Of a stretch of 64,000 nt of DNA, positions 35,401-47,317 are shown piece by piece. The notes beneath the pieces are model-generated. The model worked only from the letters and a program-made list of their open reading frames with translations. It had not been told where the DNA came from and ran no database searches. The DNA is from Polytrichum commune. Lineage: Eukaryota; Streptophyta; Polytrichopsida; Polytrichales; Polytrichaceae. The position numbers and the translations under genes were made by a program. The stretch covers positions 52,095,554 through 52,159,553 of the forward strand of contig OX485803.1 in NCBI GenBank assembly GCA_950295325.1, written 5' to 3'. Within the stretch, counting starts at the first letter, position 1. Each line of letters begins with the position of its first letter.

Positions 35401-36833
35401 ACCAGTGCAACACTGGGTAAACCCCTTCTTGAATACCTATAATACCAAAGTGCCAAAAGCAATAGGATCTTCTTCAAAATGCCTAAAGGATGATATTCAG
35501 ACGTTTAGCTTCCAACTTCGTCACTTGTGCCATTCAACCCCTCCCTCCGGCCCGTGGCTGTTGAAGGTATTCAAGGAAGACTCCTCTTAGAGAGGTTCAA
35601 CAATTTCTTGGCGCCTAAGGACCTCACCATCATCAAGACAGACTGCTCACACAATCACTCCTGTGTTGCATGGTACTTCGAGCACAAGAAGAAGATATGT
35701 GCAATGGTTAGGGTTACGAGAAGAGCAGGTTTAGGTTAGGGCCACTCGTTTCCCTTACAAGGACTTTTTGAGCATCCTTCTTCAGATTACACATCCACCT
35801 TCCGATGCTGAGCTTCCTCTAAGTTAATAAATAGTTGTGCGATCAAAGAATCGACAGAGGAATTTGTGCACGTTGCACACTAATTACTCATCGGGTTGTA
35901 CAACCCTACCGCCACTTCCCACGTCCTTTAAGTTTATTGCTGACTCGTCTACACAGGTAGATAGGTATTGCTGACACAAATATCGAGGACCACCCAAATT
36001 TCTTCACGAGCAGAAGAGTGAAGTGTTCTCAGGTCCCATAAAAAATGATTTAAATGTAGCAAATTAAACCGATTTCTCTGACGTAGACATCGAGCCAATG
36101 TAATAAACTATAGTTTTCCTAAAGGATGAACATCGAGATTGAACTGTGTACAAGCGAGAACTGGCAGCTTTGGTAAGACGTGACTCTACTCCCGTAGCTT
36201 CACAAAATGCGTGGGTGTTGCAAAAAAGATGAGCGACCCCATCAGATTGAGAATTTGATCATTGGCAGAGTGGGTTCCACCTATGAATTCGTTGTGGTCC
36301 CATTTCAAAAGAATTCGTCAGCGTTCAAATTAAGCGTCGTTCATGTCACATCTGTGAGTACAGACTAATGTAGAGCTTGGATACTTTTATGATACCAATA
36401 ACTTGCATCCCAGCTCACTTGGAATGATAGAGGCAGAGGTTCAACCCATTTCGAAGACTTAAGGCCTATGATTTTCTGGAGTTCCATGTACTACTTACTA
36501 CTCTGCATGCATTGGTGCGTAAGGTAAATGGGTCTTAAACGGATACTTAAGTTACACCCTACACACAAAGATTCAGACCAATCTGTCCCACTGATGATTA
36601 CTGTCCCTCAACGATTTTGCAGGCGGAATTCCAGGAAATTACAACAATTTCGTGGATTTGTATGAATTTCCCTCAGCATAATGGAAGCAAGTCAAAATGC
36701 TCGAGAAAATGCTTCCCGATAGTAGAGAACAGAATTTCCTGAACACCTGCCTATTCTCAGATGACACCTAGCTTAGTAAAAGAAATTTTCAGAAAAAAAA
36801 GGAGGAAGAAAGAAACGACTGAAAAGAAAAGAA
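35401..36833. other. Spacer and ArgJ promoter side
   Basis: 35527-35706 reads LLERFNNFLAPKDLTIIKTD then CSHNHSCVAWYFEHKKKICA in one frame. This looks somewhat coding, but there are no partner exons or family match, so it may be a gene fragment. The remainder has no gene. Just before 36834 there is a purine-rich run (gaaaagaaaagaaatgg), probably near the ArgJ transcription start. Confidence 0.35.
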
Positions 36834-37282
36834 ATGGCACCTCCTCTCCCCTCCCCTCCCCTCCCCAAAACCCAAAACCCAAAACTCTCGTCTCTACTTA
36901 AGTTATGTATGTTGGCTTCATTCTCTCTAGTTCATCCTAACTTCGCTGCCGGCTCGAACCTCCATTCGATCGGCCATGGCGATGGCATCTTCCTCCTCGC
37001 TTCTCATGCACTCAGGTATGTATGTGGGGGCTCTTTTTTGAGCTCCACATTTGGCATCAACCAAGGTTGTATGTGTCATTCGGCAATTCCACTCTGCTTC
37101 ATTGTTGGTTCACGGGATGGATACATACAAGGGTTGTCACTCGCATTTTGTTGCAATAAAAATGGCGGTGGTCTTATATAGTCTTCACTCTTAGTCTTGG
37201 GACCCCAATTGCTCTGCAAGCTACTACTGATTCGGTGATACTTTGGTCGTTTCACTTGGTTCACAGTTTTCGAGAAGCCTGA
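36834..37282 (+). promoter_or_regulatory. Possible upstream ORF overlapping the ArgJ start
   Basis: ATG at 36834 in a good context (gaaATGg) opens a different frame that runs through the true ArgJ start. After splicing of intron 1 (37016-37266) it would end at TGA 37280-37282. It exists in the mRNA only if transcription starts before 36834, which cannot be seen here. Confidence 0.3.
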
Positions 37283-40200
37283 GTGCCATGGGAGTCTGCC
37301 AAGCGGTAGCATGGTTGTAAGGAGGAGCCAAAGAGAATCACTGTCTTTGCAATCTTTTCCGAGGATCTCCAGATGTTTCCATCTCAAGCGGCAGACAGTG
37401 AAGGTAGGAGGACGAGCTCGAAGTTTTTCCAAATTGAAATCCGTAGAGGAGAGCCTTCCTTTATTTTTCATCTTTAATGACGTCATTGGCAATTGCTTCT
37501 CACCATAATGAGCAGCAAGCATATGATGCTAGGTCGAAGTTTTCCAGTGTATATGTTGTGTCTCTTTGAGCTTTTGATGATCCTTGCTGGGTTGAGCGGC
37601 TGAATGACAACCTTGTTGATGCAGAATGCTCCATAGAGGAGCCTTCCTTCGCATCTCAAATACATAATTGCCAAGTGCTCACCATAATGAGCAGCAATCA
37701 TATGATGCTTGCTTGAATTTTTCCTGTGTGTATGTCGTGTCTCTTTGAAATTTTGATGCTCCTTGCTGGGTTGAGTGGCTGAATGACAACCTTGTTGAAG
37801 GAGAATGTTCCATAGAGGAGCGTTTGCATCTTGAATGACGTAATTGTCAATTGCTCATCATAATCAGCAATCATATGATATGTTTGCTTGAAGTTTTCCT
37901 GTGTGTATGTTGTGTATCTTTGAGCTTTTGACGATCCTTTCTGGGTTGAGTGGCTGAATGACAACCTTCTTGATGCAGAATGTGACATTTCAAGCTGTGC
38001 AACCTTCAGCCGTGATGGGCACAGACACGGACACCGAAACTGTGGCTCCGGGCAAGTTCATCCCTGCATCACCTATTCTGCTTCCAGAGGGCCCATGGAA
38101 GCAAGTATAGTTCTTTCCTCATGCAATTACACTGCAAAGAATTGGTTGATTTTCAGTCAGTTTGTGAATGAATTCTGGCTGCTGCTGGTTATGGTCGGAC
38201 GCTATAATTGAGGAATACCAGAAATACTGAAGACATGGGTTTGTCGAAGTGCTCAGGTTCCTGGGGGTGTGACAGCAGCAAAGGGATTTCAAGCAGCTGG
38301 TATGTATGGTGGCCTCCGAGCAGCTGGACGAAAACCTGACCTTGCTCTTGTTGTCTGTGAAACAGATGCTGTTTCTGCAGGTAACAACTCTCCCAAATTT
38401 GTTGTTCTCCCAGATTCTAAGAGGGAGACAAAGAGTCGCACTGGCCATCTCTTCTTATCATTCATCATCCTATGTTTTTAACTGTCACGTGAGTGGATAT
38501 TTGAGTAAACTATCTGTGAGGAAAGCCTTGAAGGAAAAAAGACGACTCCAACGTTGCCACCTGCGTGAATTATGGTGTTTGCTTCATCTTCGAGTTGGTC
38601 TAAGTTTATATGTAATCCTGAAATGGGCATCGCAAGAATTAGAGAGCGCCCAAAGACTACTGCCTCCTTCTAAAGGTGAATACCTTGAACAGGAGCGGAC
38701 AAGCTGGCCCGGACTTCTCTCCTGCAAGGGCAAGCCTTAGGTTCTCACATGGTTCATTTTAAATATCTGGTTCATCTGGATACGCCCACTGTGATTGGGT
38801 GGGCCATATGTGGGTAAGGTGCGACGAAAATCAAGTGCTAGGAAGGTCACTCATCTGAGTATTATTCCTTCGGCCTTAGGCAGCTTGACCTCAGTGTTCC
38901 CATGTGATCTGGGTTAAGGCTTTGGGGTTAAGCCATGGGAAAGCCTTGAATATTATTGAGACTCCCATAGGATTCTTAAGTGGTGTAGTGGGTGTTCTCC
39001 CATAACATCTTGGTGACTATACACTCGGTGAGATTCTTTCTGGCAAGGTCTTCACGTTGAATCTTGGTAGATGGGAGAAGGCTTTGTTCTAAGATAGGTA
39101 ACAATGAGGTGTCCACTAATGTGAGCTGAATGCCACTTGCCTATGCTTGGCATTTGTGGATGTTATCAAGGACCTTGATAACATCTTGTGAGATATAGAT
39201 GAAATAATTGGGAAACCCCTGCATGCAAGCAGTTCAATCCATACTTTCTCATATCATGATGGCCGAGTTTATGGTGATATGGACCTTAATGTTTGGTGTC
39301 CTATTCATTCTGGGTTAGATCTATCGACTAACTTATTCTGTATTTATTAAAGTGAATTAACTGCTGTGCTTATGTGTGTATAGGGACTTTTACAAAGAAT
39401 GTGGTGGCTGCAGCACCTGTAATATACTGCAAACAAAATCTTGCCAAATCAACTACGGTAACTTCATGACTTTTCTTAGGATATAACACCTTCACGATTG
39501 TATGCAAACATGTGTGTTGTTTTGAGGATTTCATAACGACCCTCAAGATCAGAATGAGTTCATGGTCTTCTAACCTGCACTCAGGATTTTTGCTTGGTGC
39601 TCTTATAACTGGCTGAGTGTTTGCCTTGGTTGGTGGAAATTGCAGGCTCGTGCAATTCTTATCAATGCTGGTCAGGCCAATGCAGCAACTGTAAGGAAAA
39701 ATGTTTTTCATGCTGTTGATTCTCTGGCTCTTCATCCCTCTTGAATTCACATGTTTGAAATGGAGATTTCTTTATGTCTTCAATGTATCTTCTAGTGGAA
39801 TGATTTATGAAAATTAAAGAATGCAGGGAGATGCTGGTTACCAGGATACATTGGACTGTGCGGAGGCTGTTGCAGAGGTACAAATTTTGTCAACAAATTA
39901 GTAATGCAATCATGCGGTGCTATGGTATTTGTTATTTGCCAACTTCCTCAATAATAAAATAATCTGAAGGCCTACTAGGTCATTTTTTTCCTTCTTTGGA
40001 GTAGCTATTACCTGTGACCATGGGATTTCATATATTCCTATCTCCAAGGTTTCAGAGATGTTGGGCAATATGAGTGTTTCCTGTCAATCAGAAGGCCAAT
40101 GAAGTACTAGGTGGTCTTGGTCATTGCAAATCAAGACATGTGACCATTCTTTGTGAGTTGGGCTCTTTTATTCCCAGAAAACATTCTGTTTGTGTCCCAA

Positions 40201-43200
40201 GCTTTCAGTAGTTGGAAGCTTTTTGTAAGTAGCTAATTTGGGAGGTGTTGTTATGAATGAAGCACTATGGAGTAACCAAAGAATCAGTCCTTATCGAGTC
40301 AACTGGAGTTATTGGACATCGCATCAAGAAGGTACTAATAGATAAGCTCACATCTCTTGTTGCTCTTCACTGGCAATTGATCTTGTGTGATTTCTTTAAA
40401 AAATATTAAATTGCCTGGAAGGGTTGGCAGGACTTATATAGAATCAGATCTTGAAATCTTGCTGGTTGTACCTGGATTTAACTTGTAACATACTTGATGA
40501 GATTGTTGTTACATTTTGCGTAGGGCCCCTTGCTAGAGGCGCTACCCAAGTTGGTGTCATCCCTATCATCAAGCATCGAAGCGTGAGTACATGATATTAG
40601 ATTTTGGCTTGCTGTGTCTTTGTTTGTCTGTAAGGAACATGTCTGTTCTTTCCTTTTGATTGGTTGGCATATCAGGTTTTTAGGCACTTTGATTGGTGAT
40701 CACTTCTTAGATTACCACCAGTGCTGGATTCTGAGGGTTTCTTAATGAGTATAGTTGTCCTCCTCTAATACTCTTGAACTTTGGGGCATTAATGACAATT
40801 TCAAATAATCTCGTTGGGGAACTTGAGATATGGGTACAGGGCCGATGCAGCAGCAGTTGCCATTACAACCACTGACCTTGTTAGCAAGAGTATTGCCATT
40901 GAAACAAAGGTAATCTTTACAGCAGCAAGCCACTCCCTACATACGATATGGCAAATTTGTGTAGGCCCCATTATGTATTACATTCTGCTTGGACGTGGTT
41001 CTCTCTTGTAGTTAGGTGTAGTGTCCAGGAAAGTTGATTTCTTGGGAAGTATTTTTCCACATCAGCAATATGTTGATTCATAGAATAAATGCATGTCATG
41101 TTGATCTGTAAAATTTTGACGAATGACTTGATGTCGCTGATGATGTTCTATAATACTTGAAGATAGGAGGCGCAACAGTGAGATTGGGTGGCATGGCGAA
41201 AGGTTCTGGCATGATTCATCCTAACATGGCCACCATGCTTGGGGTCCGTTCTAATCACCACGACCTTTGTAATTATTTGTATGCTTTCTAGTTAACTTTG
41301 GTATTCAAAGTTGCAATATTGTGAACTTAGTCCACCGGCTCAATAAACCTAATGCACATTATTATCATTTGAGCAGGTAGTAACTTGTGATGCGGATGTC
41401 ACGGTTGATGTGTGGAGGCCCATGGTGCTTACTGCAGTCAACAGGAGCTTTAATCAAATTACGGTACTGGGTTAACTCCAATCACTTTCAGCTCTACTGT
41501 AGTTCAAGTAAAGATCAATCAATTTGTGCTGTTTGTTCACATTGCACAATATTGTAGTTGTGACATTTGCGTTGAATATGTTTTCAACATTGAAACATAT
41601 TAGAGTTATCCTCTGATAATAAGGGACTTTAAATTCGGAGTTGGGCTGTTTTGCTTACAACACCTTCCATGTTTGGGAAGTTTTTGGTGCATGCTTGGAG
41701 GCAGTGTGGAGGTTTGAACAAAGAACATTCTATATTGGTTCGTAGAGGGTTGAACTTATTTTGGCATGCCACGAGATGCTAAAATGAGTATGGCTCTCAA
41801 TAAACCAGAATAGGTTGCTCTTCATTGAAATTGAACCACAACTGGAAAAAAATAGCTTGTTTATGCTTTAGTAGCTATCAGGCTACCATTAGATTACCAA
41901 GGAAACTTTCTGATTACTCCCTGTAATCATACCATTGCTGATGCTTGCAATGAGATGGATGCAACGTACTCCCTCCGTCCCAAAATGATTGTCCTACTTC
42001 CTGGAATTTTTTGTCTTAAAATGATTGTCTGGTTTACCTGCCCAGCTAGAACTTTGAGGCTCAAAGTCAAATATTTTCGTGCCAAACTTTCTATATCAAG
42101 AAGTCTTTTGACACTGCAACTTCCGGGGGCATTTTAGAGTAGTTGTTCTCTATTTTAAGAGTCATACTTACAACTACTCAGTCCATGGTCAACAAGCCTT
42201 AATCTCGCCAAAGTTAGAAACACGGACAATCATTTTGGGACAGAGGGAGTACCATTTAAACAAACTGGGACAATAACATGTTCCAAAAGGAATGATGTCA
42301 TATGCAAAACAACAATAGGAAATTATAGGATACCAACTCCTGACGAAAAGCTCCATGAATCAAAGAACTCTATTGTAGTTATGGAATGCTTTCATCATAA
42401 AGGTCAGTCTTCAATAAGGTCACTAAAATTTTCCAAGTTAATTTCCAGGTGGACGGTGACAGCAGCACCAATGACACATTACTAGCACTTGCAAGTGGTG
42501 CAGCAGGGGGGGGCAAAATTGACAGCCTGAATAGTGAAGAGTGTCATCAGCTGCAAGCAGCTCTTGATGCGGTTGGTTACCCCAATTTTGGTTCTATATC
42601 ATGTTTGCAATCTGTATCGAGTGCTGACCTGTCAATACCTCTTGTAATTCTTGTCTGGGGGATGAGAGTATGTCAGTCACTCTTACTTTATCTGTAAGGG
42701 CTACCTTACAGTGCATGCTAAGATTCCTCAAGCGAGTCTGTCATTTTTATATGTTAAAACAGTTTGATCAGACTTGCAATATTTCTTTTGAAACTTCAAT
42801 AAAATTTAATATAATATTGATTTGATGTCATTATATGGATAGGTCTTGCAAGGGTTGGCCAAGTCCATTGCATCTGATGGTGAAGGGGCGACATGCTTGA
42901 TTGAGGTACAAATTTATGACTGTTACTTGTCCTAGAGTGGGACTGTTTGAAGGGTTTCTAATAATTCAAAATTTGCAGCTTCTACTGTATCTCCGATTCT
43001 TGTCATGGTTAAAAGTATCTTCTAATTTTTCCAGTGCTGACATCTTGGAATTGGATCCTATCATTTGAGCAATTTGTGTATGCAACCCAGGTGACTGTGA
43101 CAGGGGCAGACGATGAAGCTGCGGCTGCAACAGTGGCTCGCTCTGTTGCTGCTTCCTCCTTAGCCAAGGTGTTTTTTAAAACGAGTTTACCATCAAACCC

Positions 43201-44987
43201 TTCTTCCACCTACAGTGACAACAAGAACTAATGTTACCCCTTTTGGTTGAATGTTTGAGGAGAAATGAACCTCACTGTTGATTGATTTAGTGCACCTATT
43301 TCAGCTTATACTACCTTTGGCTAGCAATATCCTCATCCTTATTGATAAGTTTCTATGTACTAGGGAGTGGTTGTGAGGAGCCTTGCCACGGTCTGTAGTA
43401 GGCGCCCAACCTACTAAGTTCTGGAGCTGCAATTGCGATGTAAGTATCAGGTGCCAACTACAGCCGATGGCAGGGTGACACGTATCCATTACTGGATGTA
43501 GTGGGCAAGCCATGGCAAGGTCATCAATTTTGAGTGATTATGTGCTTCCTCGTATCCAATCAGGAACAGATATGTCAGCAAAATCTCTTGGCCTGACCAC
43601 TATATGCTCCACAATTTGTGCAACTCAGTCAGGAATGGTTTTTTTTGCTGGACAGGCTGCAATATATGGACGAGACCCCAACTGGGGCCGCATTGCTTGC
43701 GCAGCAGGTTATGCTGGAGTTCCATTTGATCCTTTGGCACTTCAGATTTATCTTGGAGACTTCCATCTAATGGAGAAAGGCCAACCTCTCAATTTTGACA
43801 GGTCACACATATTGCCCATATATGCCAGCTTTGAAATCACATCTTGTGATTATTTGCAGTCTCAATAAATTTGTGAAGATGAGATAAATGGTTTCAACCA
43901 CTACCAAATCACCGACAATTTTGATAATAGTAATGGTCTGGTGATTTAGTTTTGGTTGAGACAATCTGGGTGACATGCATAGATTTCAAAATTAATTATA
44001 CACAAACCAATTGCATACTAAGTTATCAAGGAGGTCATTTGGTATTTTGGTCTACCTATCCTGCTACCAGTATCTAAAGGAGTTTGAAAAGGTAAGTTGT
44101 ATGTTGGCTTGTTTAGGGCTGGAGCAAGCACATACCTGAAAGCAGCTGGGGATGTACATGGGACTGTTTCTATAAACATAAGCATTGGTAAGTTCACACT
44201 CAAACCTGCCAAATACATCACTACACTGATATGGTAAATAGTGTGGGCCACACGAATGAGCTTGTTTTCACACTAAAAATATTGGGGATAGTATTGTGGG
44301 TTTAAACTAATTACCAACCCATATTATTTGACATTAGAGTTCCATGTTGTAGGTCATAGTATTTCTATTGGAAGGAAAATAGTGTGCCTTTGAAAGACTT
44401 CCAATGGTGGGTATATTAGGTGCATGACAAGTGTAACTAGGTTTTCACACTATTTTGTTGTGTGATGTTGAAACTTTGGCCCACAATATAGGGTCGCTCA
44501 CACTGACCATCATAATCAGTGCACACTAAATAGTCCTATTAGAGTGGATGGAAAATCAATATGGAGATACTTACTGTAGGCCACTTTAATTGCCTAGTCA
44601 GGTTGGCAGTAATGTGGGCACAAGACCTGGGTCTTCCTCAAAGTCTTTCAAAAGACTCTGAAAACTTAGGAAAGCATTAGTGCAAGGACAAAAGTAGCAT
44701 AAAATAAAATATTCACACACATCAATTTCCTTATAAAAACAACTAATTTGGCCCACGCTAATTTAAAACTGGAGATTTGGCATGGGTTGAAATCAATGTA
44801 GGTTCTAGAGAATTACTGTGGGCAGCTCACACTACTATGACTATTTACTGTAGTTCTCTTCTAACCTTTTAATTGTACCTCATGGTTATGTGGGGGTGTT
44901 TCAGGAGATGGCCCTGGACACAGCCAAGCATGGGGCTGTGATTTAAGCTATGACTATGTCAAGATTAATGCTGAGTACACAACTTAA
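36976..44987 (+). CDS. ArgJ: Glutamate N-acetyltransferase / ArgJ, chloroplast, 18 exons
   Basis: Ornithine acetyltransferase of arginine synthesis in the chloroplast: it moves the acetyl group from N-acetylornithine to glutamate. Exons: 36976-37015, 37267-37403, 37979-38104, 38257-38380, 39384-39457, 39646-39690, 39827-39877, 40263-40331, 40524-40582, 40840-40909, 41163-41243, 41377-41463, 42449-42571, 42843-42905, 43091-43168, 43656-43801, 44117-44187 and 44905-44987. Phases agree, giving 508 residues. [13 protein letters not shown] plus about 60 Ser/Arg-rich residues forms the transit peptide. The core begins [20 protein letters not shown]. It contains [19 protein letters not shown] and [15 protein letters not shown], and [15 protein letters not shown], whose Thr after MA is the self-cleavage nucleophile. 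The end has [30 protein letters not shown] and the final KINAEYTT. All landmarks are intact. Intron 2 holds a triple repeat and intron 12 a Stowaway MITE. Confidence 0.95.
37439..37982 (+). repeat. Three tandem ~180-bp units carrying the intron 2 3' splice site
   Basis: Units are about 37439-37630, 37631-37807 and 37808-37982. Each repeats 'tagaggag', 'caccataatgagcagcaa.c', 'catatgatg', 'ttttcctgtgtgtatgt', 'gctgggttgag.ggctgaatg' and 'acaacctt.ttgatgcagaatg'. Unit 3 ends in the real acceptor (tgatgcag at 37978). Unit 1 has an identical tgatgcag at 37624. Unit 2 has tgaaggag in place of it. So the array copies an acceptor-containing intron end. Confidence 0.9.
41755..42385. repeat. Dispersed repeat copy B2, split by other insertions
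   Basis: Two blocks (41755-41850 and about 42270-42385) match 4930-5240 in order and direction. The middle holds the Stowaway MITE at 41969-42249 and some extra sequence. This is a nested insertion in ArgJ intron 12, with the MITE the younger of the two. Confidence 0.6.
41969..42249. mobile_element. Stowaway MITE (Tc1/mariner superfamily)
   Basis: 281 bp with terminal repeats CTCCCTCCGTCCCAAAATGA at the left and its near-perfect complement at the right (one mismatch in about 26), flanked by TA at 41967-41968 and 42250-42251. CTCCCTCCGT is the classic Stowaway end. No coding capacity. It lies in ArgJ intron 12, well away from splice sites. Confidence 0.93.
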
Positions 44988-47317
44988 GTATGCTGCTGAA
45001 GGGATCATGGATGTTGGTAAGAATGAAATGTTGTTTTACACATCTCAACGTTGCACAAAATATTACAGCAAATGTGCTCCAACTTCTGACTTAAGGTCAT
45101 AGGGTGAACGCAGAAATAAAGTTTGTGAACACAGTGAAGCTACTTTTACTCATTCTAAAGGTGGATTATAAGTTTATACTCAAGTCCTGTCACTTAAATG
45201 TGATGTTGTAGAACCAAAAGCACTCCCACCCTGCCCACATGATGCAGACAGTCCATTATGTAAGCATGGGCATTCTAATTTTTTGGGCAAATGAAGTGCA
45301 ATAGCTGTAAGTCAAGGTGGTAGGTAAAGAGTGCAATTACAACTTTTTGACGAAATCGTCAGGTTGAGTCACAAACAAGCACACGAGCATTTTTTTGAAG
45401 GTACTGTTTTTTTTTCAATCTGTTTGAGGCTCATGGACTCATGGGCTCAGGGTCTTATTGCTTGTGAAATAATTTCGTATAAGAATAATTGTACACTCTT
45501 GGAAGTTCCTCATAGCTAGAATATAATCAAAACTATGATTCTGTAGGTTTGTATGCGAGATTACAATGCAGTCTTTTTACACGCGTGTTGACTGCTTCTA
45601 TGTCAGTCACAATATCACAGTGACTGTTGGTGTTTGTGACTATTGGCTGTACATTGATTGGATTGCAGGGTATAATATCAAAAAAACTCATCAAATATTG
45701 CAGTTCCAAAGGGAGACTTAGTGCAATGTGTTTGATTTGTAAGGAGATGTACTCATTGCCAATCCAACTGTAGTTGAAAGTACAAAACACCTAAATGCAT
45801 ACAAGGGTTTTTGGTCCAAATGAGGAATTTTGCTCTAAAGTTTTGTGTAGGGATAAGATAAGCAAACCTAATTTGGTTACATTGGTAAACGGACACCTAC
45901 ATATGAGTGGTGTATGTTTAGGTGGGGATCTAAGACCGGACACCAACATGACATGTGCTTGAAAGAGATTGGACAATGTACACAATATGCTAACCATTGT
46001 TGGTTCAATAGTCTACAGAAATTGGGAAGACCTATATAACAACTTAATAAAGCATTAGATCTGCAATTTAATATGAATAAGAAATTCATCTGAGCTCCAA
46101 AAATTATGAGGCAAAATGGCTATGTGTATGATTTGAATATAATAATCATCTCATACTTAGTGTGTTTCATATCACACAAGAAGTGGGTGCACATATACCT
46201 TAGATGTCATGTTTGACTTCTTTTGACTCAAAAACTCCACAAGAAACTATTTTGTCTAATCACAAATGTGCTGAAAACTTGGCAGCTACAGGCAGAGAGG
46301 AAACCAAAAACACTCAAGAAATAAGGGTCCCACACTCAATTGCCACTATTCAAACAATTGAAGTTGTGATTGTGTATTTCACAAAGGAAAAATGTGTGTT
46401 GTTATTCAAAAGAAATCAAGAGAAGAAAAATTAGCCAAGTGCTCTGAAAGATTTGATGAAGACAATCATCCTTGAACAAGAACCAATGTTTGTTGCAAAA
46501 AGGGGTTCAAATGCTCTTTTCATGATCGTAAAGGTAGAACTCCCAGTCCTAAGGTGGAATTGGGCGTAGATCTGGATGGAGTGAAATAAGCCCAAGTCCA
46601 AAGTAGTTGCTTTTATAGACAAACTTCACAATAAAGAAAGTTGTCTAAACTAAATCCATATGGTTGGAAAAAATACTATTGCCATTCATTGAAGTCTATT
46701 TGGAATGAAGTCTAGTCAATGGTCACTTGTGAAAAAATAATTAGGACATTTAGGCTGCTTTAGTGAAGCTTCTTTAGTAATCAAAACAGTCCTGCCCTGA
46801 ATATTCAAACCATAACACTTTTCTACCTCATACTGAAAAATATTAATTCAATTAAGGTGGAACTCACTTTTTACGGTGTTAATTGCAAGTATGTCCATTC
46901 CTAGAAGTGTCCCATTGAAGCTATGATGTTGAATTTTTTGGCATTGAAGTACTGCCAAACATCTTAGCAGAGTTGGCCAAATGAAAATGGATTTCATGTT
47001 GTGCACTTGCACATCTGAAAATCATGCACAAACAGTCTGCCTGAGTGGATTTTTTCAGAATTTGGAACAATGGGCACACTACAGATCTCTCTTAACAATC
47101 TAACAGCCAAAAAAAACCCAGGATTTTGACAACTTCCTGATTTAGCTTGCCAAAGAAACCACGCCCATTGCACATTTGATCCTGCTGCTGGCTTATATTT
47201 TTTCTTTGATCTGCAGATAATGTACTGCAGGAACACTAAACATTAAGAATAAAACCTAGATTAGGACAGCTTGTACTGGGCAACGGATGGATATATATTG
47301 AAAACTCAAAAACTGGG
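44988..47317. other. Intergenic between ArgJ and bL32m (convergent), no gene recognised
   Basis: Begins with the ArgJ 3' UTR and ends with the bL32m 3' UTR, since the two genes converge here. The interval is AT-rich with only short unconserved frames. Confidence 0.5.

Noticed and set aside
36834-37015. ATG 36834 as the ArgJ start
   Set aside because: It is out of frame with exon 2 and would stop in it. ATG 36976 joins in phase and gives a typical transit peptide.
38760-39380. Possible retroelement end sequence in ArgJ intron 4
   Set aside because: The composition looked repeat-like, but no paired ends, target duplication or coding remnant could be shown.
44233-44860. Possible MITE in ArgJ intron 17
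   Set aside because: Only a short 'gtaaatagt' inverted match and scattered 'gtggg' motifs; no convincing ends or target duplication.
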